Shown: in pieces, positions 17,070-26,399 of the stretch
Layout of the letters: each line of letters starts with the position of its first letter
Numbering within the stretch: position 1 is the stretch's first letter
Source of the DNA: Halarsenatibacter silvermanii
GTDB taxonomy: Bacteria > Bacillota > Halanaerobiia > Halanaerobiales > Halarsenatibacteraceae
DNA length: 64,000 nucleotides
Assembly: GCF_900103135.1 (NCBI RefSeq)
Contig: NZ_FNGO01000001.1
Location: 124,001-188,000, forward strand
Reading direction: 5' to 3'
Position numbers and translations under genes: made by a program
Notes under the pieces: generated by a model
Databases searched by the model: none
What the model was told of the DNA's origin: nothing
What the model saw: only the letters and a program-made list of their open reading frames with translations

Positions 17070-18989
17070 ATGGAAAACGAGAAAAATTATGTCGATAAAA
17101 AATATGCTGGCTTCAACAGACGCCAGCGCTGGTTCGCCTATGCTTTTTTGCTGGGTTTTCTGCTCAAATACAATTATTTGCTGGTGAGAATTTTTGTTGT
17201 CCCCTCGCTGTCAGGCCTGATTCTGCGCAATATAGCCTTTCTGGTGATCATCGGATATTTCCTGCTGCCTTTAACTCGACAGCGCCGCGGGCGCAAAGTT
17301 CTGCTCAGAACGATGGCCGTTTTCACAGCTTTTTTTGCCGCCAATCTCTGGTATAACCGCTACTTTGGCAATTATCTGAGCCTGAATGACCTGATCGGCA
17401 GCGAAGATATAGGCAACCCGATGATCATCTTCAGGCAATTAATCAATTTCGGCGATATCATCTTCTTTATCGATATAATCATCATGACCGCCTTTCGTAA
17501 GAAGAAACCGGAGGCCGGAGCACAGACAGTCACCGACCAAAAAGAGGGAGCAGAGCTGCGCGATCTGGTTCCGGGCAGCCGAACTACAAAATCTGTGGTG
17601 ATATTGATGGTCCTGCTGCTTATATTCAGCCAGACGCTCCTGACCAATTTCCAGCTGGGCAACCAAAACCCCCAAAAGCTTTACCGGGAGAGCGCCCCCG
17701 GTTTTGTCAATGTTTTCGGTATCTCCTCTCTCTATCTATTCGAAGTCTATGATCTGATCCAGGCCCGCCGGCAGCCTCCGGAAGATCCCGAGATGGCGGA
17801 TCTTCCCTCTTTCATTCTCGAAGATGAATTCGATGGGGAGGCGAAAATCCCTCCCGAAACCAATATCATAGTGGTTCAGGTAGAATCACTCGACGAACAG
17901 GTTATGGATTTTCAGTACCGAGGCAGAGAAGTCGTGCCTTTTTTCAATAAATTTAAAGAGGAGAGCATTTATGCCGAAAATTTCTATGCCATGCATGTTA
18001 ACGGCAGTTTTGATGCCGATTTTTCCCTGCTCACCTCTCTTTATCCCTTAAACCGCACCTATGCTTTCCGCGATAATGACATGAGCAAATTCGACTCTCT
18101 CGTCGATGAACTCAACGATAAAGGATATGAAACCCTGGCTTTCCACGGCAACGATAAATCATTTTTCCATCGGGATAAAGCTTATCCCGAGCTGGGGTTC
18201 GATAAATTTTACGGCAAAGCTGATTACTCGCTGGAAGATAAAGTGATGGATAAAGAGGATTTTTATCTGGGCATCAACGATTATGACTTTTTTCTGCAGT
18301 CGATCGACAAACTGGAGAGGGCAGAAGAACCCTTCTTCGGTTATTTTATAACTGTAACCAGCCACACCCCCTTTGACTCCTATCCGGGAAATCATTATGT
18401 CGAAGAATTTTCCGATATAGATGCTCAGTTTCTCCATGATTACTTTCAGTCAATTTCCTTTACCGACAGGGCATTCAGGCGTTTTTATCAGGAACTGGAG
18501 AGGAGAAACATGACCGAAAATACCCTCTTTGTCGTCTATTCCGATCACGATGCCAGCGTAGATACCGAACTTTACAGCTCGAGCGTGGATTTTGAGCTCG
18601 ACCGGGAGGTCAAAAAACCGGAACAGATACCCCTTATGATTAAACATCCTCTCCTCGAACCGGATCGGATAGAAAATACCGGAACGATAACTGATCTGGG
18701 CCCCACCATTCTCGATCTGCTGGGGGCTGAGGAAAAACCCTATGAATTTCTGGGCAGGTCTCTATTAAAAGGTGATGAAAAGCCTGTCTTCTTTCTGCAC
18801 GAAGTTCCGCAGATATTCTATTACGACAATCTGTTTTTGCGGTATCCCGATCACCTTGAAAAAATCGGCAGCCGGGAAAACCCCAGAAGGGTTATAGAAG
18901 AACACGAAATAGATACCGATAAACTGGATGCTATAATCGACTATATGCGCCAGATTATGCCGGCTCGCGCCCGGGAAGATGAAGATTGA
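17070..18989 (+). CDS. LTA synthase family membrane sulfatase-fold phosphotransferase
   Basis: About 639 residues: five N-terminal membrane segments (to about residue 200), then an extracytoplasmic sulfatase-fold domain. Metal and catalytic motifs: VQVESLDEQ (Glu), NGSFDADFS (nucleophile position, here Ser where S. aureus LtaS has Thr in GKTSDAEF), VYSDHDA (Asp-His) and a conserved TSHTPF. Family members move glycerophosphate or phosphoethanolamine onto envelope polymers. The ATG at 17070 has AGGAG 14 bases upstream; a start at 16986 is possible but less likely. In a diderm cell it may modify an envelope glycan instead of lipoteichoic acid (inference). Confidence 0.82.
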   Translation: MENEKNYVDKKYAGFNRRQRWFAYAFLLGFLLKYNYLLVRIFVVPSLSGLILRNIAFLVIIGYFLLPLTRQRRGRKVLLRTMAVFTAFFAANLWYNRYFGNYLSLNDLIGSEDIGNPMIIFRQLINFGDIIFFIDIIIMTAFRKKKPEAGAQTVTDQKEGAELRDLVPGSRTTKSVVILMVLLLIFSQTLLTNFQLGNQNPQKLYRESAPGFVNVFGISSLYLFEVYDLIQARRQPPEDPEMADLPSFILEDEFDGEAKIPPETNIIVVQVESLDEQVMDFQYRGREVVPFFNKFKEESIYAENFYAMHVNGSFDADFSLLTSLYPLNRTYAFRDNDMSKFDSLVDELNDKGYETLAFHGNDKSFFHRDKAYPELGFDKFYGKADYSLEDKVMDKEDFYLGINDYDFFLQSIDKLERAEEPFFGYFITVTSHTPFDSYPGNHYVEEFSDIDAQFLHDYFQSISFTDRAFRRFYQELERRNMTENTLFVVYSDHDASVDTELYSSSVDFELDREVKKPEQIPLMIKHPLLEPDRIENTGTITDLGPTILDLLGAEEKPYEFLGRSLLKGDEKPVFFLHEVPQIFYYDNLFLRYPDHLEKIGSRENPRRVIEEHEIDTDKLDAIIDYMRQIMPARAREDED

Positions 18990-19020
18990 TTAAAATTTTC
19001 AGCCAGGGAGGCCTGCTGTT

Positions 19021-20160
19021 ATGTTTAAAAGTTCTCTGACCATTCTCAAAATTTCCGGCATACCGATCAAACTTCACATAAGTTTCCTGCTCATCCTGCC
19101 TTTTATGGCCGTAGCTATCGGAAACAACATCGAAGAGATAGCCGGGCTGGCCGGCATTGAAAGAGTCGAACTCAGCTTCGCCCCCTATCTGCTCGGATTT
19201 ATACTGGCAGTTCTGCTTTTTGTCAGCGTCACCCTGCACGAACTATCTCATTCGCTTGTAGCCCGCACTCAGGGCATGGAAATAAAAGATATAACTCTGA
19301 TGCTTTTAGGGGGAGTGGCTCAGATCGAAGATGAATCGCTGGAGCCGGAAGCAGAGACCAAAATGGCCTTCGCCGGCCCTCTTTTGAGTCTGGCTTTAGG
19401 AATATTGCTGCTTTTTGTCATCAGGCCGATAACCGGCTTTTGGAGCGCCGATCTGCGTCTGATAATTTTTTATCTCGGTTTTATGAACATTTTTCTGGCT
19501 CTATTCAACCTGATGCCAGCCTTCCCCTCCGATGGGGGCAGAATTTTGCGTTCCCTTCTGGCGCGCAAAACCTCCTACCTCAGGGCCACCCAAATAGCTG
19601 CCAATATAGGCAAGGGTTTTGCCGTGATGCTGGGGCTTTTAGGACTGCTCAACGGCCAGATAATTCTGGTGCTCATAGCTTTTTTCATTTATATCGGAGC
19701 CAGCCAGGAATACAAATTCAATCTGGTCCGCGATGCTTTTGCAGATTTTCGGGTTGAAGATTTGATGACCGAAAATGTTATAACTGTAAAAAAAGACATG
19801 ACAGTCGGAGAACTGCTCGATAAGATGCTGCTGGAAAAGCATTCCGGATATCCTGTAGTGGATGAAGTGGGCGAACTGGAAGGATGCGTCACGCTGGAAG
19901 ATATAGAGGAGTTTCCCGATGAAAATCAGGAGCTCAAACAGATAAAAGAGATAATGTCCTGCGAATTAATCGAGGTGCAGCCGGAAGACAAGCTTTTCGA
20001 CGCTTTTAAAAAGATGTCCCGGGCGGATATCGGCAGACTTATGGTCGTCAACGACCGCGGAGAACTGGTCGGCATACTGACGCGCTCGGATATAATGAAA
20101 GCCTATCAGCTTAAGAGCATCAGGGATAAGAGGCGGGACGGTGACGAGCTGAATTTCTGA
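19021..20160 (+). CDS. Site-2 protease family (M50) zinc metalloprotease with CBS domains
   Basis: 379-residue intramembrane protease. The zinc motif HELSH (about residue 75) lies in a membrane helix and the third ligand Asp is in FPSDGGRILRSLLA, the variant of NPDG used by the SpoIVFB/Rip3 subgroup. After about six membrane segments come two cytoplasmic CBS domains (about residues 245-360; LMTENVITV and IGRLMVVND), which usually sense adenine nucleotides and gate activity. Substrate unknown. ATG at 19021 with GGGAGG upstream; it follows the LTA-synthase-like gene by 31 bases, probably in one transcript. Confidence 0.9.
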   Translation: MFKSSLTILKISGIPIKLHISFLLILPFMAVAIGNNIEEIAGLAGIERVELSFAPYLLGFILAVLLFVSVTLHELSHSLVARTQGMEIKDITLMLLGGVAQIEDESLEPEAETKMAFAGPLLSLALGILLLFVIRPITGFWSADLRLIIFYLGFMNIFLALFNLMPAFPSDGGRILRSLLARKTSYLRATQIAANIGKGFAVMLGLLGLLNGQIILVLIAFFIYIGASQEYKFNLVRDAFADFRVEDLMTENVITVKKDMTVGELLDKMLLEKHSGYPVVDEVGELEGCVTLEDIEEFPDENQELKQIKEIMSCELIEVQPEDKLFDAFKKMSRADIGRLMVVNDRGELVGILTRSDIMKAYQLKSIRDKRRDGDELNF

Positions 20161-20189
20161 GCTGACTTCTTCTCATGACAAATCGGCTT

Positions 20190-20819
20190 CTAGACACTGA
20201 CGTTTAATCTTTGCAGCTCCCGGCGCAGATCAGTATCCCCGGCGCAGTGGATGCCGTAAATTCCACTCTCCCGGGCAGCTTCTATATTCTCTTTACCGTC
20301 GTCTATAAACAGGGTGTGTTCCGGTTCCAGTCTGAACTCCTGGAGCATTATCTGATAAATTTCATCCTCAGGCTTTATGTAGGTAGCTTCACCCGAGATC
20401 ACCTCATCGCGAAACAGCTCGAAAAAATCAAACTTCTCCTTAACCTCGGAAAAGCCCTGAGACGGATAGTTGGAGAGTATGTAAAGAGGATAACCGGCTT
20501 CATCCAGTTCCCGGGCCACCTCTACATTTTCTTCGATCGGCCTCATCATTTTAGACCAGCTGCCGATTGCTTTTCTAATAGTTTCAGATTCATCGGAATA
20601 TTTATCACAAAAAATCCTGATAATCTCTCGCCTCTCCAGAAGTCCTCTGTCCAGCTTTTCCCAGTCATCCGAGAAAAAAGTCTTATTAGCCAGCTCCCGG
20701 GCCTTTTCTTCCGAATCGACATATCTGCCGTAATAATCTACGGGGGGATATTCCAGAAGGACACCGCCTACATCGAACACGATATTTTTGATCAAAACTC
20801 CCTCTTCGGTTTCTTTCAC
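20190..20819 (-). CDS. HAD-superfamily hydrolase (subfamily IA)
   Basis: 209 residues, cytoplasmic phosphatase-type. Motif I is IVFDVGGVL, with valine in place of the second Asp; motif II is YILSNYP, and motif IV FIDDGKENIEAA. The DxGGVLL form is typical of YihX/epoxide-hydrolase-N-like HADs, so a small sugar phosphate phosphatase or haloacid-type hydrolase is likely. GTG start at 20819 behind GGGAGG. Its stop is TAG (20190-20192 on the plus strand read as CTA), one of three amber stops in the window; the frame stays open for more than 20 codons beyond, so readthrough would lengthen the protein into the neighbouring convergent gene. Confidence 0.85.
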   Translation of the reverse strand: MKETEEGVLIKNIVFDVGGVLLEYPPVDYYGRYVDSEEKARELANKTFFSDDWEKLDRGLLERREIIRIFCDKYSDESETIRKAIGSWSKMMRPIEENVEVARELDEAGYPLYILSNYPSQGFSEVKEKFDFFELFRDEVISGEATYIKPEDEIYQIMLQEFRLEPEHTLFIDDGKENIEAARESGIYGIHCAGDTDLRRELQRLNVSV

Positions 20820-20861
20820 TATTTATACCTCCCTGCAGTTAAACCTGACCTGGTATAGTTT

Positions 20862-21839
20862 TTAAGTTTCAGCATGGATTTCCACCGTATCCTCATCCTC
20901 TAGCTCATAATCCTGAGGCACCGGCTGGCCGGGAAAACGAGCCGAACCCCAGAGCCGCGCTTTCTTCAGATTAGCAGCCAGATCTTTGTGAATAGAACGG
21001 GCAAACTCCCTGACCGTGCTTCCTCTATCGAGGGTGAAAGGATCGGGCTCGGGTTCTTTGCCGGGCTCTTTGCTGTATACTCTGATTATATTAAGCCTCT
21101 CATAAAACATCTCCGGTATCCTATCGACATTTGTACCGTCCTCGAAGGAAACAGGTTTTATCTCCACCTGGGGAAAAAGTTCGCGAACGACCTGCAGGTT
21201 CTCCTCTGCTCCTTCCAGATCTACCTTGCTGGCAAAGATGGTCAGTTCCGAAGGAGTGAAGGCTTTAACACCCTCAGGTACTTCATCCAGAACTATGCGC
21301 TTGCTGCGCAAAAAATCGAGGGTGCCGGAAATCTGATCAAGGCAATTCTCCGAAGCAGCATCTATCATTATAACCGGAAAGGCAGCCCGCTGGATAGCGC
21401 CGATCATGGGCCCGGGAACATCCTCGGGTACCAGTGGAGGTGTATCTATCACCTGGATCTGTACATCTTCATATTTAACCATTCCAGCCTGAGGTTTATT
21501 GGTTGCAAAAGGATAATTTGCCACTTCGACGGGTGCGTTGCTGAGAGATGCCAGCAGCGAAGATTTGCCGGTATTGGGATAACCCAGCACGATTATCTGC
21601 CCGGCCCCTTCTTTTTTGATCTTGTAGGGGTTATATTGGGCCTTCTCATCGCTCTTCTCTTTCTGCTCTTTGATATTGGATATCTTGCTTCTCAGCTCGG
21701 CCTGAAGTTTATCTGTGCCCTTATGTTTGGGCATAACGGCCAGCATTTCCCTCAATGCAGCCAGCTTTTCATCGGGAGAGCTGGCTTCCTGATAGACTTT
21801 TTCAGCTTCATAATATTCCGGCGGAAGATTGGCAGGCAT
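20862..21839 (-). CDS. TGS-domain GTPase (DRG/Obg-like)
   Basis: 325-residue P-loop GTPase. An N-terminal helical region is followed by G1 LGYPNTGKSS (about residue 85), G2/G3 in ANYPFATNKP and VIDTPPLVP, and a G4-like segment FASKVDLEG; the last 75 residues form a TGS domain (VEIHAET end). This layout matches archaeal/bacterial DRG-like GTPases thought to act with ribosomes or tRNA. G4 is SKVD rather than NKxD, a permitted variant. ATG at 21839 with GGGAGG upstream. It lies 42 bases upstream of the HAD gene on the same strand. Confidence 0.87.
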   Translation of the reverse strand: MPANLPPEYYEAEKVYQEASSPDEKLAALREMLAVMPKHKGTDKLQAELRSKISNIKEQKEKSDEKAQYNPYKIKKEGAGQIIVLGYPNTGKSSLLASLSNAPVEVANYPFATNKPQAGMVKYEDVQIQVIDTPPLVPEDVPGPMIGAIQRAAFPVIMIDAASENCLDQISGTLDFLRSKRIVLDEVPEGVKAFTPSELTIFASKVDLEGAEENLQVVRELFPQVEIKPVSFEDGTNVDRIPEMFYERLNIIRVYSKEPGKEPEPDPFTLDRGSTVREFARSIHKDLAANLKKARLWGSARFPGQPVPQDYELEDEDTVEIHAET

Positions 21840-21982
21840 CTATTTTAAAACCTCCCATAAATTTTATCATAAATTATTATAACACAGTCTTCAAAAAACA
21901 TCACATCCGCCTTTCAGCCGCAGGATCCGTTAGCACCAAACAACATATCTCTATAAGCTTCGCAAAAGTTTTCTTGAAAATG

Positions 21983-22024
21983 TTCAGCCCGCCGCCTGAT
22001 AGGAGATCAGACGCCGGGCTGAAA
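21983..22024. terminator. GC-rich inverted repeat, possible terminator of the sugar-acid operon
   Basis: TTCAGCCCG, a short inner stem and CGGGCTGAA form a strong hairpin in the 321-base gap between the PdxA-like gene (ends 22161) and the GTPase gene (starts 21839). No clean T-run follows on either strand, so it could instead be a processing or regulatory hairpin. A second inverted repeat, TTTAGAG with CTCTAAA, lies at about 22076-22105. I see no gene in this gap. Confidence 0.35.
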
Positions 22025-22160
22025 ATTTACCCCTATCCAGACGGCTACCGGGGGGGCAGCTAATATCTGAAGGGGTTTAGAGCCCGTTTTCTGCCGGACT
22101 CTAAAATAATATTTCTGGTTCAGCATTAAAACTCCTGCAAGAAATTTTTACCATTGTTCT

Positions 22161-23174
22161 TTATAGGTGACAGTTTTCTTCTTTTTCCTGAAAACAGGGT
22201 ATATAACGAGCACCCACCCTGATAGCCTCTTTCAGGCTCACGGGGCTGGCGATACCCTCTCCGGCGATATCGAAGGCTGTACCGTGATCTACCGAAGTTC
22301 TCAGAAAAGGCAGGTTGTTGGTCAGGGAAACTGTGCGCTCAAAATCGACCATTTTGGCCGCTATATGTCCCTGGTCATGATAAAGAGAGATCACCGCATC
22401 ATATTGTCCCTGCAGGGCAAAATGAAAAACACTGTCAGCCGGCAGAGGGCCCTCTACATCATAACCCTGCTGTCGTGCTCTTTCGACCGCAGGTTTTATC
22501 TCCTCCATCTCCTCGGTGCCGAAAAGTCCTCTTTCACCTCCATGAGGATTTAGCGCGGCTACGGCCAGATTGGCCTCATATATTCCCAGCCTTTCCAGAG
22601 CCTGATTGCTTTCGACGATATTCTCATAAACCCTCTCTTCAGTTATTTGATCGCAGGCTTCTCTGAGCGATAAATGGCGGGTCAAAAAGAAAATTCTCAG
22701 ATCGTGAACTTCGAACATGGTCAGGGGATAATCAGTATCAGTAAGATCACCCAGCATCTCCGTATGCCCTATATAATCGACTCCCCCGGCTTTTAATGAC
22801 TCTTTATTTATCGGGCCGGTGACAATTCCATCAAGCCGACCTTCTAAAGCGAGTTGACAGGCTCTCTCTATATATTCAAAGGAGGCCTGTCCGGCTCCGC
22901 CGCTGATCTGACCGAATTCTATCTCTTCTATATCGATATTATCCATATCGTAAAGATTTATATAATCGGAATCATAATCTGCAAATTCCTCGTCAAGTTC
23001 CCTGATCTCCTTATCGACTTCAGCGATTTCGCGGGCTTTTTCCAGCACCTCTCTGTCACCAAAAACTATCAGTTCCGCCATTTCGGCTATTTCGCTGTCA
23101 GCCAGTGTTTCCACCGTTATTTCCGGGCCTATGCCGGCCGGATCGCCCATGGTTAAACCTATTCTGTGCTTCAC
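22161..23174 (-). CDS. PdxA-family dehydrogenase (4-hydroxythreonine-4-phosphate or four-carbon acid phosphate type)
   Basis: 337 residues, NAD-dependent oxidative decarboxylase family. N-terminal TMGDPAGIGPEI and the metal-binding histidines in YIGHTEMLGD, LNPHGGERGL and YHDQGHIAAK are all present. In vitamin B6 synthesis PdxA oxidises 4-phosphohydroxy-L-threonine; the PdxA2 paralogues oxidise D-threonate or D-erythronate 4-phosphate to dihydroxyacetone phosphate. Because the gene follows the DtnK-type kinase by three bases and lies in a sugar-acid operon, the second role is favoured. GTG start at 23174 with GAGGAGG upstream. Last gene of the operon. Confidence 0.88.
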   Translation of the reverse strand: MKHRIGLTMGDPAGIGPEITVETLADSEIAEMAELIVFGDREVLEKAREIAEVDKEIRELDEEFADYDSDYINLYDMDNIDIEEIEFGQISGGAGQASFEYIERACQLALEGRLDGIVTGPINKESLKAGGVDYIGHTEMLGDLTDTDYPLTMFEVHDLRIFFLTRHLSLREACDQITEERVYENIVESNQALERLGIYEANLAVAALNPHGGERGLFGTEEMEEIKPAVERARQQGYDVEGPLPADSVFHFALQGQYDAVISLYHDQGHIAAKMVDFERTVSLTNNLPFLRTSVDHGTAFDIAGEGIASPVSLKEAIRVGARYIPCFQEKEENCHL

Positions 23175-23177
23175 AGA

Positions 23178-24509
23178 TCATTCCTCCTCCGCCTTAATTT
23201 TATCTATACAGAGCTCCATAGCATCCTCGTCTCCGATTAGACCTCCTTTGCTGACAAAGGAAAGTCCGGCAAATTCTCCCCCTATCAGACGTCCGCGAAC
23301 AGCCAGGGGAATAATTTCTTCTTCAACCTCGATGCCCCGGGCGTTCAAACGCTCGAGCATAGCTTTGACATTGTCACCACCGCTGACAAAAATTCCGGCT
23401 GGCTCCTCGAGCCCGGCCAGTAGCCCGGCAGCAATCTCAGCTATCCCGGAAGTGACCCGTTCCATAATTTCTTCCTCTTCTCCCGGCTCGAGCTGGTTTA
23501 TATCTTCATCAAAATCAGCAAAAGTTTCGAGCTCCTCATCGCTCAGAACATCGTCGCGGGTACGGGCGCTCACGACTCCTATAATAGAGCTTTCTCCCGC
23601 TCTCTTCCGCAGATCATTCTGACAGCGGCTGATCTCCTCCTTTCTCAGCTCCGGCTGCAGGAGCTTTTTAACATCCGCTTTCACCAGAGCTGGATCTCGG
23701 TTAACCTCCAGATAATCAAGCTGTTCTCTGGTAATTTCGGTGGCGCTGCCGACTGCCATAACCACCTTTTTAGAAGAGGGGGCTTTCTTTCTGCCCGGCA
23801 GCAGGCTGGCAGCAGCCCGGGTGAAAGGCCCGGGATCGGCAGTGACAAAATTAAATTCTATATTCTGCAGAGCCCGGGCAATAACATCTATATCCTCTTC
23901 CTCCACGGCATCACAGACAATTATCTCACAGCCCTCCTGTCGGCGCCGCCTTAAAGCCTCTTCAAGCCGGTAACCGCCGGCTAGAACCTCGCGGAGCTCC
24001 ACCCGGCCTATCTGACGGCCCGTCTGCCGCGAGATAATCTCTGGAACGAAACTTTTATTTACCGGAGTTTTAGGATCCTCAGCCGCCCCGGTTCTCTCCA
24101 GCGGGCGTGAATTTACCAGCAGATACCCGCCCACACAGATGCGGCCGGATGAGGGAAAGGCCGGCACAACCACCGCCGCATAATCATCCCCCAGAGCGGC
24201 GAGCAGCCCGTCAAGTTCAGCGCCAATATTGCCGCGCAATGTGCTGTCCAGACGCTTGTTTATCAATTCGGGCAGTTCACCGCTTTCAAGAATATCAGCA
24301 GCCGTCTTTTCAACCCTTTCACGTGCCTTCCCGGCAGCAATGCCTCTGCTGGCAGTATTCACAGCAGCAGCTGCAAAATCAGCCAGCTCCGATTCAAAAT
24401 CCGGGAGCGGATAATCAAAAGAAGCGGTGCGAAAACCCTCTTTAGAGAGCAGAACTCCGGTGGCGTTGGCCCCGGTCAGGTCATCGGCAATAACCAGCAC
24501 CTCAACCAT
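23178..24509 (-). CDS. Four-carbon acid sugar kinase (DtnK/OtnK family)
   Basis: 443 residues with the N-terminal motif IADDLTGANATG and the glycine-rich nucleotide site FVSGGDN near residue 373, the marks of the family formerly called DUF1537. Members phosphorylate D-threonate, D-erythronate, L-threonate or 3-oxo acids at the 4-OH using ATP. The adjacent PdxA-family gene points to the threonate/erythronate 4-phosphate route. The ATG at 24509 has GGGAGGTGAT upstream; the longer reading to 24539 adds ten residues and has no ribosome-binding site. Cytoplasmic; sub-specificity undetermined. Confidence 0.87.
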   Translation of the reverse strand: MVEVLVIADDLTGANATGVLLSKEGFRTASFDYPLPDFESELADFAAAAVNTASRGIAAGKARERVEKTAADILESGELPELINKRLDSTLRGNIGAELDGLLAALGDDYAAVVVPAFPSSGRICVGGYLLVNSRPLERTGAAEDPKTPVNKSFVPEIISRQTGRQIGRVELREVLAGGYRLEEALRRRRQEGCEIIVCDAVEEEDIDVIARALQNIEFNFVTADPGPFTRAAASLLPGRKKAPSSKKVVMAVGSATEITREQLDYLEVNRDPALVKADVKKLLQPELRKEEISRCQNDLRKRAGESSIIGVVSARTRDDVLSDEELETFADFDEDINQLEPGEEEEIMERVTSGIAEIAAGLLAGLEEPAGIFVSGGDNVKAMLERLNARGIEVEEEIIPLAVRGRLIGGEFAGLSFVSKGGLIGDEDAMELCIDKIKAEEE

Positions 24510-24565
24510 ACAATCACCTCCCGGCACCAGGCGGGACAAAATCTACAGCTGCCGACAGTCCGAGA

Positions 24566-26227
24566 CTATTTTTCATAAACAGCTCCCCTGTCCCCGGAGG
24601 TAACAAACCGGGAATAGCGGGCCAGATAGCCTTCTTTGACTTTGGGCTCGATTGTTTCCAGCTGCTCCAGCCTGCTCTGCAGTTCCTCATCTTCGACCAG
24701 CAGATTTATCTCGCGTTCCGGAATATTTATCTCTATCTCATCTCCTTCTTCGACGGCGGCAATCGGACCGCCCTCCATGGCTTCGGGTGATATATGGCCT
24801 ATCGAAGCTCCCCGGGAAGCTCCCGAAAAACGGCCGTCGGTTATGAGCGCCACCTCTTTATCGAGGCCGATGCCAGCTATAACCGAGGTAGGTCCGAGCA
24901 TTTCGCGCATTCCGGGACCGCCTTTGGGTCCTTCGTATTTAATCACAACCACATCGCCGGCCTCTATCTCGCCTTCGTACATGGCTTCCACAGCTTCCTC
25001 TTCGCTCTCGAAAACCCGGGCCGGTCCGCTATGGGTCAGCATTTCCTCGGCTACAGCCGATTGTTTTACCACACAGCCGTCCGGGGCTATATTGCCTTCG
25101 AGAATTGCCAGCCCCCCCTCCTCGTGATAAGGGTTATCGGCTGAGCGGATCACATCTTCATCCAGCACCTCGGCTTCGTCGGCAATCTCGCCCAGAGTCT
25201 GACCGCTAACCGTTCTGGTCTCTTCATCGATGACCTCCAGCTTTGTAAGCCTCTTGATTACAGCCTGGACGCCGCCGGCATAGTAAATGTCCTCCATGTA
25301 ATGCGAACCGCCGGGACTCATGTTACAGAGGTGGGGAACTTCTCGCCCGATCTCATCGAAGCGAGATATATCGAGATCCACCTCTGCTTCAGCTGCTATG
25401 GCGGGTAGATGCAGCACAGAATTGGTCGATCCGCCCAGGGCCAGATCTACAGCGATGGCGTTCTCAAACGCTTCCTTCTGCATTATGTCTCGGGGCTTTA
25501 AATCCTTTTCCAGCAGATCCATTATTCGACCTCCTGCCCGGGTAGCAAGCCGCTTTCTTTCGGCCATGACAGCCGGTATGCTGCCGTTGCCGGGCAGCCC
25601 CATACCCAAAACCTCGGTCAGACAGTTCATCGTGTTGGCGGTAAACATGCCGGCACAGGAACCGCAGCCGGGACAGGAATGGCTCTCGATCTCTTTGAGC
25701 TCCTCTTCATCGATTTCTCCGACCTTGGCCTGGCCGACAGCCTCAAACACATCTTTTAAATCCCGCCGCTGCCCCTTCCATTTACCGGCCAACATGGGAC
25801 CGCCGCTGACCAGCAGGGCCGGTATATTGAGGCGGGCTGCTGCTATCAGCATACCCGGTATCACCTTATCGCAGTTGGGCACCATGACCAGAGCATCAAA
25901 ACCGTGAGCTAAGGTCATAGCTTCGATCGTATCCGCTATCAGCTCGCGGCTGGGAAGCGAATACAGCATTCCCCTGTGATTCATGGCTATGCCATCACAG
26001 ATCGCTATGGTGGGAAATTCCAGCGGCGTTCCTCCGCTGGCCCGGACGCCATTTTTCACCGCGTCCACGATCTGGTCGAGATGAACGTGACCGGGAACTA
26101 TCTCATTGTGAGAATTTACAACACCGATAAAAGGGCGGGAAATCTCCTCCTGACTGTAACCGGAAGCTTTGAGCAGACTGCGGTGAGGAGCTCTCTCCAC
26201 TCCCTTTTTAACTTTATCACTGCGCAC
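24566..26227 (-). CDS. ilvD: Dihydroxy-acid dehydratase (IlvD/Edd family, copy 1)
   Basis: 553 residues, Fe-S dehydratase. The N-terminus [18 protein letters not shown] and cysteines in [10 protein letters not shown] (about 117) and [12 protein letters not shown] (about 187) match bona fide IlvD, which makes 2-oxo acids for valine and isoleucine synthesis. It sits among sugar-acid genes rather than ilv genes, so it may dehydrate an aldonate instead, or serve both. GTG start at 26227 behind GGGAG. It ends in TAG (24566-24568 read as CTA), a rare amber stop in a pyrrolysine-using genome, and no stop follows in the next 20 or so codons. Confidence 0.88.
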   Translation of the reverse strand: MRSDKVKKGVERAPHRSLLKASGYSQEEISRPFIGVVNSHNEIVPGHVHLDQIVDAVKNGVRASGGTPLEFPTIAICDGIAMNHRGMLYSLPSRELIADTIEAMTLAHGFDALVMVPNCDKVIPGMLIAAARLNIPALLVSGGPMLAGKWKGQRRDLKDVFEAVGQAKVGEIDEEELKEIESHSCPGCGSCAGMFTANTMNCLTEVLGMGLPGNGSIPAVMAERKRLATRAGGRIMDLLEKDLKPRDIMQKEAFENAIAVDLALGGSTNSVLHLPAIAAEAEVDLDISRFDEIGREVPHLCNMSPGGSHYMEDIYYAGGVQAVIKRLTKLEVIDEETRTVSGQTLGEIADEAEVLDEDVIRSADNPYHEEGGLAILEGNIAPDGCVVKQSAVAEEMLTHSGPARVFESEEEAVEAMYEGEIEAGDVVVIKYEGPKGGPGMREMLGPTSVIAGIGLDKEVALITDGRFSGASRGASIGHISPEAMEGGPIAAVEEGDEIEINIPEREINLLVEDEELQSRLEQLETIEPKVKEGYLARYSRFVTSGDRGAVYEK

Positions 26228-26259
26228 TGTTTATCATCTCCCTGGTGACAAAATTTTGG

Positions 26260-26323
26260 GGCAGCCCGAAATTCGTTCAGCAGACCCTGATAAACTCAGA
26301 TGATCTGCAAATTCCGGGCTGCC
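26260..26323 (-). terminator. Hairpin after the GntP permease gene
   Basis: On the minus strand GGCAGCCCG and CGGGCTGCC form a nine-base-pair stem around a 46-base partly paired loop, followed by CCCCAAAATTTTG. It lies in the 172-base gap between gntP and ilvD copy 1 and could cause partial termination or protect the upstream mRNA. Confidence 0.4.
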
Positions 26324-26399
26324 TGATTAAGCTATTTTCTGCCGAATTTCAATTTGCGAACCGCGCCTGACCTGAGATTATCTCAGCTCCAAACTGTGA

